Positions 5,234 to 7,077 of a stretch of DNA of 7,077 nucleotides are shown here, piece after piece; within the stretch, counting starts at the first letter, position 1, and each line of letters starts with the position of its first letter. The stretch comes from Acidimicrobiia bacterium (lineage in GTDB: Bacteria; Actinomycetota; Acidimicrobiia; Acidimicrobiales; Hopanoidiivorantaceae). The translations under genes and the position numbers were made by a program. The notes under the pieces were generated by a model. It saw only the letters and a program-made list of their open reading frames with translations. It was not told where the DNA came from and did not search any database. The stretch is taken from NCBI GenBank assembly GCA_020027305.1, contig JAHRAM010000022.1, positions 1 to 7,077 on the forward strand. The letters are read 5' to 3'.

Positions 5234-5836
5234 GTGAGCGACTCAAATGAGTTCGAAAATTTAGCAATGGAATATATGGATCAGCTATATTCCACTGCAA
5301 AATATTGGACTAGGTCTGAAGCAGACGCTGCAGACTTGGTACAAGAGACATACCTGCGCGCATTTAAAGGCTTTGGCGGATTTGAAAAGGGCACCAACTT
5401 ACGAGCATGGCTCTTTCGTATAATGAAAAATGCGCATTTAAATATGATTCGGAAAGAAAAAACTAGCCCACAAACACAAGATGTTGAAGAAGAGGTTGCC
5501 ATAAATCTTTCACCTACCAACGCCAGCTATCTAGACACTTTAACCAGCAAACAAGTAGAAGATGCTATATCCGAACTGCCTCAATCTCAAAAAGAGGCGT
5601 TACTGCTAGTAGAACTAGAGGGATTTTCCTATAAAGAAGCAGCTGATATTTTAAGCATTCCCGTAGGAACAATAATGAGTCGACTCTCTCGTGCAAGAAA
5701 AACGCTTGCAAATGTGTTATATGAATATGTAAGGAAAGAAAACTTAATCACAAAAGATACAGAAAACGACAAGCACTCTGGAAACGACAAGCACTCTGAA
5801 AAAGAAGTTCTCCAAAAAAAGATAGAAGCACCATAA
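5234..5836 (+). CDS. ECF sigma factor, SigH/SigR (RpoE-like) type
   Basis: This is an alternative sigma-70-family factor that directs RNA polymerase to stress promoters; the SigR/SigH relatives respond to thiol-oxidative stress. Region 2 covers about residues 5-75, with DLVQETYLRAFKGF (34-47) and the promoter -10-reading NLRAWLFRIMKNAHLNMIRK (55-74). Region 4 covers about 103-160, with LPQSQKEALLLVELEGFSYK (115-134) and the helix-turn-helix AADILSIPVGTIMSRLSRAR (136-155). The GTG at 5234 is chosen because a TAG lies just upstream in frame and because FENLAMEYMDQLYS (7-20) matches the N-terminal helix of SigH-like factors; ATGs at 5267 and 5276 would cut into it. The 200-aa length is typical. 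The last 30 residues are a hydrophilic tail with a tandem hexapeptide (ENDKHS, GNDKHS). The anti-sigma gene follows 51 nt downstream. SigH/SigR type is inferred from overall resemblance; membership in ECF is firm. Confidence 0.92.
   Translation: MSDSNEFENLAMEYMDQLYSTAKYWTRSEADAADLVQETYLRAFKGFGGFEKGTNLRAWLFRIMKNAHLNMIRKEKTSPQTQDVEEEVAINLSPTNASYLDTLTSKQVEDAISELPQSQKEALLLVELEGFSYKEAADILSIPVGTIMSRLSRARKTLANVLYEYVRKENLITKDTENDKHSGNDKHSEKEVLQKKIEAP
5763..5798 (+). repeat. Two-copy 18-bp tandem repeat in the 3' end of the sigma gene
   Basis: Copies at 5763-5780 and 5781-5798 match at 17 of 18 bases (core AACGACAAGCACTCTG). The unit is six codons, so a change in copy number would keep the frame. It encodes the repeated NDKHS in the tail beyond region 4, and is probably a recent duplication in a tolerant region. 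Confidence 0.85.
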
Positions 5837-5887
5837 AAGATGACAACACAACTGATGACCAACACTAACAACTGACCAACAATTAAT

Positions 5888-6244
5888 ATGAACGACCAAA
5901 ACGTTGACTTAAATTTCCCCACTAGTATGCCAAGCTCCAGCTGCTCTTTTGGCAATACAAACATTGCTGAAAATGAAATGTGTGAGCAAGCACAAAACCT
6001 ATTTGACCAAGTTATGGATGGCGAAACTCAAAATAGCGACATAGTATCAGCTGCTAGGCAAACTCTGGCAGAATGTGAGAAATGCCAAAACGCCCTAGAC
6101 ATACAACTCAAGCTCAGAGAAACCATGAACAATCATCTCAGAGTGGCTGCCCCACAAAATCTTCGCATTGAAATTTCTGCCAATTTAAAACGTATGGACT
6201 TAGGCAAACTTGATATTACCGATTTCTTCCCCCCAAATGTATAA
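5888..6244 (+). CDS. Probable anti-sigma factor (RsrA-like, ZAS-like), lacking the usual zinc His
   Basis: The 118-aa soluble protein is likely the partner that sequesters the sigma factor encoded immediately upstream. MCEQAQNLFDQVMDGE (31-46) resembles the N-terminal helix of RsrA-type proteins, with C32 at the conserved Cys position. LAECEKC (60-66) supplies the C-X2-C pair (C63, C66). APQNLRIEISANLKRM (88-103) resembles the APxxLRxxIxxxL helix of mycothiol-system anti-sigma factors. The canonical ZAS motif is H-X3-C-X2-C, and here the His position is T59. Another Cys lies at 19. No membrane segment is present, which fits a soluble redox sensor rather than a transmembrane anti-sigma. The ATG at 5888 has no clear ribosome binding site, and internal ATGs at 5927 and 5978 are possible starts; the longer form keeps C19. 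Identification rests largely on position next to an ECF gene plus the Cys pattern. Confidence 0.72.
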   Translation: MNDQNVDLNFPTSMPSSSCSFGNTNIAENEMCEQAQNLFDQVMDGETQNSDIVSAARQTLAECEKCQNALDIQLKLRETMNNHLRVAAPQNLRIEISANLKRMDLGKLDITDFFPPNV

Positions 6245-6267
6245 ATCCCGTCTAAACTAAGAGTGTT

Positions 6268-6432
6268 ATGATTTTGGGAGCAGTAATTTGGCACTGGTGG
6301 ATTGCACCGTTGCTAGTTGCTTTGGGCGTTATCATGATAATCGCAACCATCATTGGGTATCTTAAAAAAGTTAGCTCAATAAAATATCCACCTAAGCCCA
6401 AAGTTCCAGCAGAAGAAGATGGATCTGATTAA
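6268..6432 (+). CDS. Small single-pass membrane protein (54 aa)
   Basis: The ORF runs from ATG to TAA, with AAGAG about 5 nt before the start. Residues 3-31 are strongly hydrophobic and open with a Trp cluster (WHWWIAPLLVALGVIMIIAT), giving one membrane helix. A basic KK and a Pro/Lys-rich cytoplasmic-type tail follow (YPPKPKVPAEEDGSD). The arrangement suggests the N-terminus outside and the tail inside. It lies 23 nt after the anti-sigma gene and overlaps the next gene by 14 nt, so it is almost certainly cotranscribed with the metalloprotease and perhaps translationally coupled to it. I do not recognise a named family. It may be a conserved small actinobacterial membrane protein, but the sequence alone does not tell its role. 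Confidence 0.68.
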   Translation: MILGAVIWHWWIAPLLVALGVIMIIATIIGYLKKVSSIKYPPKPKVPAEEDGSD

Positions 6433-7077
6433 CTGGGAGCTCGCCAAAAAGGCAGCCTCTAGATTTTCTAATCGCGCTAGCACTCCACTGGACTACAACG
6501 CAACTGCTATGCAAGAGTGCTTTGAAGACCTAACCCCTAAAGCTGAAAAATTGGTCAACAAAGCCACTGGGCTACCAAGCACAAAATCAGCAAGGTCAAA
6601 AGTTTTGAGTCGGCAAGACTGGATTGAGGCAAACTTAAAATCTTTTTCGAGACTTCTACGACCATTAGAAAATCGACTAGCAGGAAAATCTAATAAAGCC
6701 AGTCAAAACATCGGCGGCGTTCAAATTGGAATAATCCTAGGCTGGATGTCAACACGGGTGCTTGGACAATATGATTTGTTAATTGTTGAAGATGAAGAAC
6801 CTGAAGCACAAGATATGGTTTATTTTGTTGGACCAAATATTTCAGCAATTGAATGGAGGCATGGCTTCATAGAAAAAGACTTCCGCCTATGGATTGCCCT
6901 TCACGAATTGACCCACCGCGCACAATTCACAGGAGTAAGTTGGTTGCGTCAACACTTCCTCGCACTTGTAGAACAAAGCCTTGACAATATTGAACTAGAC
7001 AAAGAAGGTCTTTCAGAGGCACTTAAAAATATCGTCTCCGCCATCAAAAGTCAAGGCAGAAGTCAAGATGGAGAACA
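6419..7077 (+). CDS. Zinc-dependent metalloprotease, DUF2342 / F420-associated family (3'-truncated)
   Basis: The first 219 residues are in the window and the frame is open at the right edge; the family is usually about 350-400 residues. It belongs to the zincin-like DUF2342 group, annotated in Actinobacteria as putative hydrolase or 'coenzyme F420 biosynthesis-associated protein' (e.g. Rv3626c); its substrate is unknown. Evidence is the N-terminal NWELAKKAASRF (5-16), the DWIEANLKSF segment (67-76), LGWMSTRVLGQYD (107-119), the NIS element at 140-142, and the active-site block FRLWIALHELTHRAQF (155-170). That block contains HELTH, the HExxH motif (H162, E163, H166) that binds zinc and carries the catalytic Glu. 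The third zinc ligand should lie further downstream, outside the window. The start at 6419 overlaps the membrane-protein gene by 14 nt, with a purine-rich AGAAGAAG directly before the ATG. In several actinobacteria this gene is followed by tilS and hpt. Confidence 0.92.
   Translation, partial: MDLINWELAKKAASRFSNRASTPLDYNATAMQECFEDLTPKAEKLVNKATGLPSTKSARSKVLSRQDWIEANLKSFSRLLRPLENRLAGKSNKASQNIGGVQIGIILGWMSTRVLGQYDLLIVEDEEPEAQDMVYFVGPNISAIEWRHGFIEKDFRLWIALHELTHRAQFTGVSWLRQHFLALVEQSLDNIELDKEGLSEALKNIVSAIKSQGRSQDGE

Noticed and set aside
5205..5300. Upstream 32-codon extension of dnaX
   Set aside because: It would overlap the divergent sigma gene, and the conserved DnaX N-terminus begins at the ATG at 5204.
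5281..5520. Minus-strand frame opposite the sigma gene
   Set aside because: It is the shadow of a confidently identified ECF sigma gene and has no start signal.

Overview
The window looks like chromosome from a low-GC actinobacterium (roughly 40% G+C by eye). The taxonomic call is an inference. It rests on the SigH/SigR-type ECF sigma factor with a ZAS-like anti-sigma gene, on the actinobacterial DUF2342 (F420-associated) metalloprotease, and on protein sequences that read like lower-GC versions of Acidimicrobiia or streamlined aquatic Actinobacteria. I cannot place it at genus level.

Layout. Positions 1-698 are A+T- and purine-rich. They hold two short, highly charged open frames: one is cut by the window edge and split between two frames, the other is an intact 53-aa ORF. 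A perfect 20-bp palindrome follows. A complete UvrD/PcrA-type helicase (699-2693, +) comes next and converges on recR. The minus-strand pair dnaX-recR (5204 to 2749) encodes the clamp-loader tau/gamma subunit and the RecFOR recombination mediator. Only 29 bp separates the dnaX start from a divergent plus-strand cluster: ECF sigma factor, short anti-sigma protein, 54-aa single-pass membrane protein, and a zinc metalloprotease truncated by the right edge.

How the genes fit together. UvrD/PcrA, RecR and DnaX all serve replication and repair. The plus-strand cluster resembles a thiol/oxidative-stress sigma/anti-sigma module followed by a conserved actinobacterial metalloprotease gene. In Mycobacterium and relatives that gene precedes tilS and hpt, so I would expect tilS just beyond the right edge.

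Most unusual region. The 3' end of dnaX stands out. Its long Lys/Ser/Thr-rich linker contains two closely spaced in-frame -1 slippery heptamers (A AAA AAA and A AAA AAG), and each leads to a stop after one -1-frame codon. This is the same design as the E. coli gamma-subunit frameshift. Downstream, the frame is closed by a TAG but stays open in the same frame for 49 further acidic, low-complexity codons, ending at a TAA two bases before the recR ATG. I saw no CRISPR array, tRNA, rRNA, insertion sequence or defence system.
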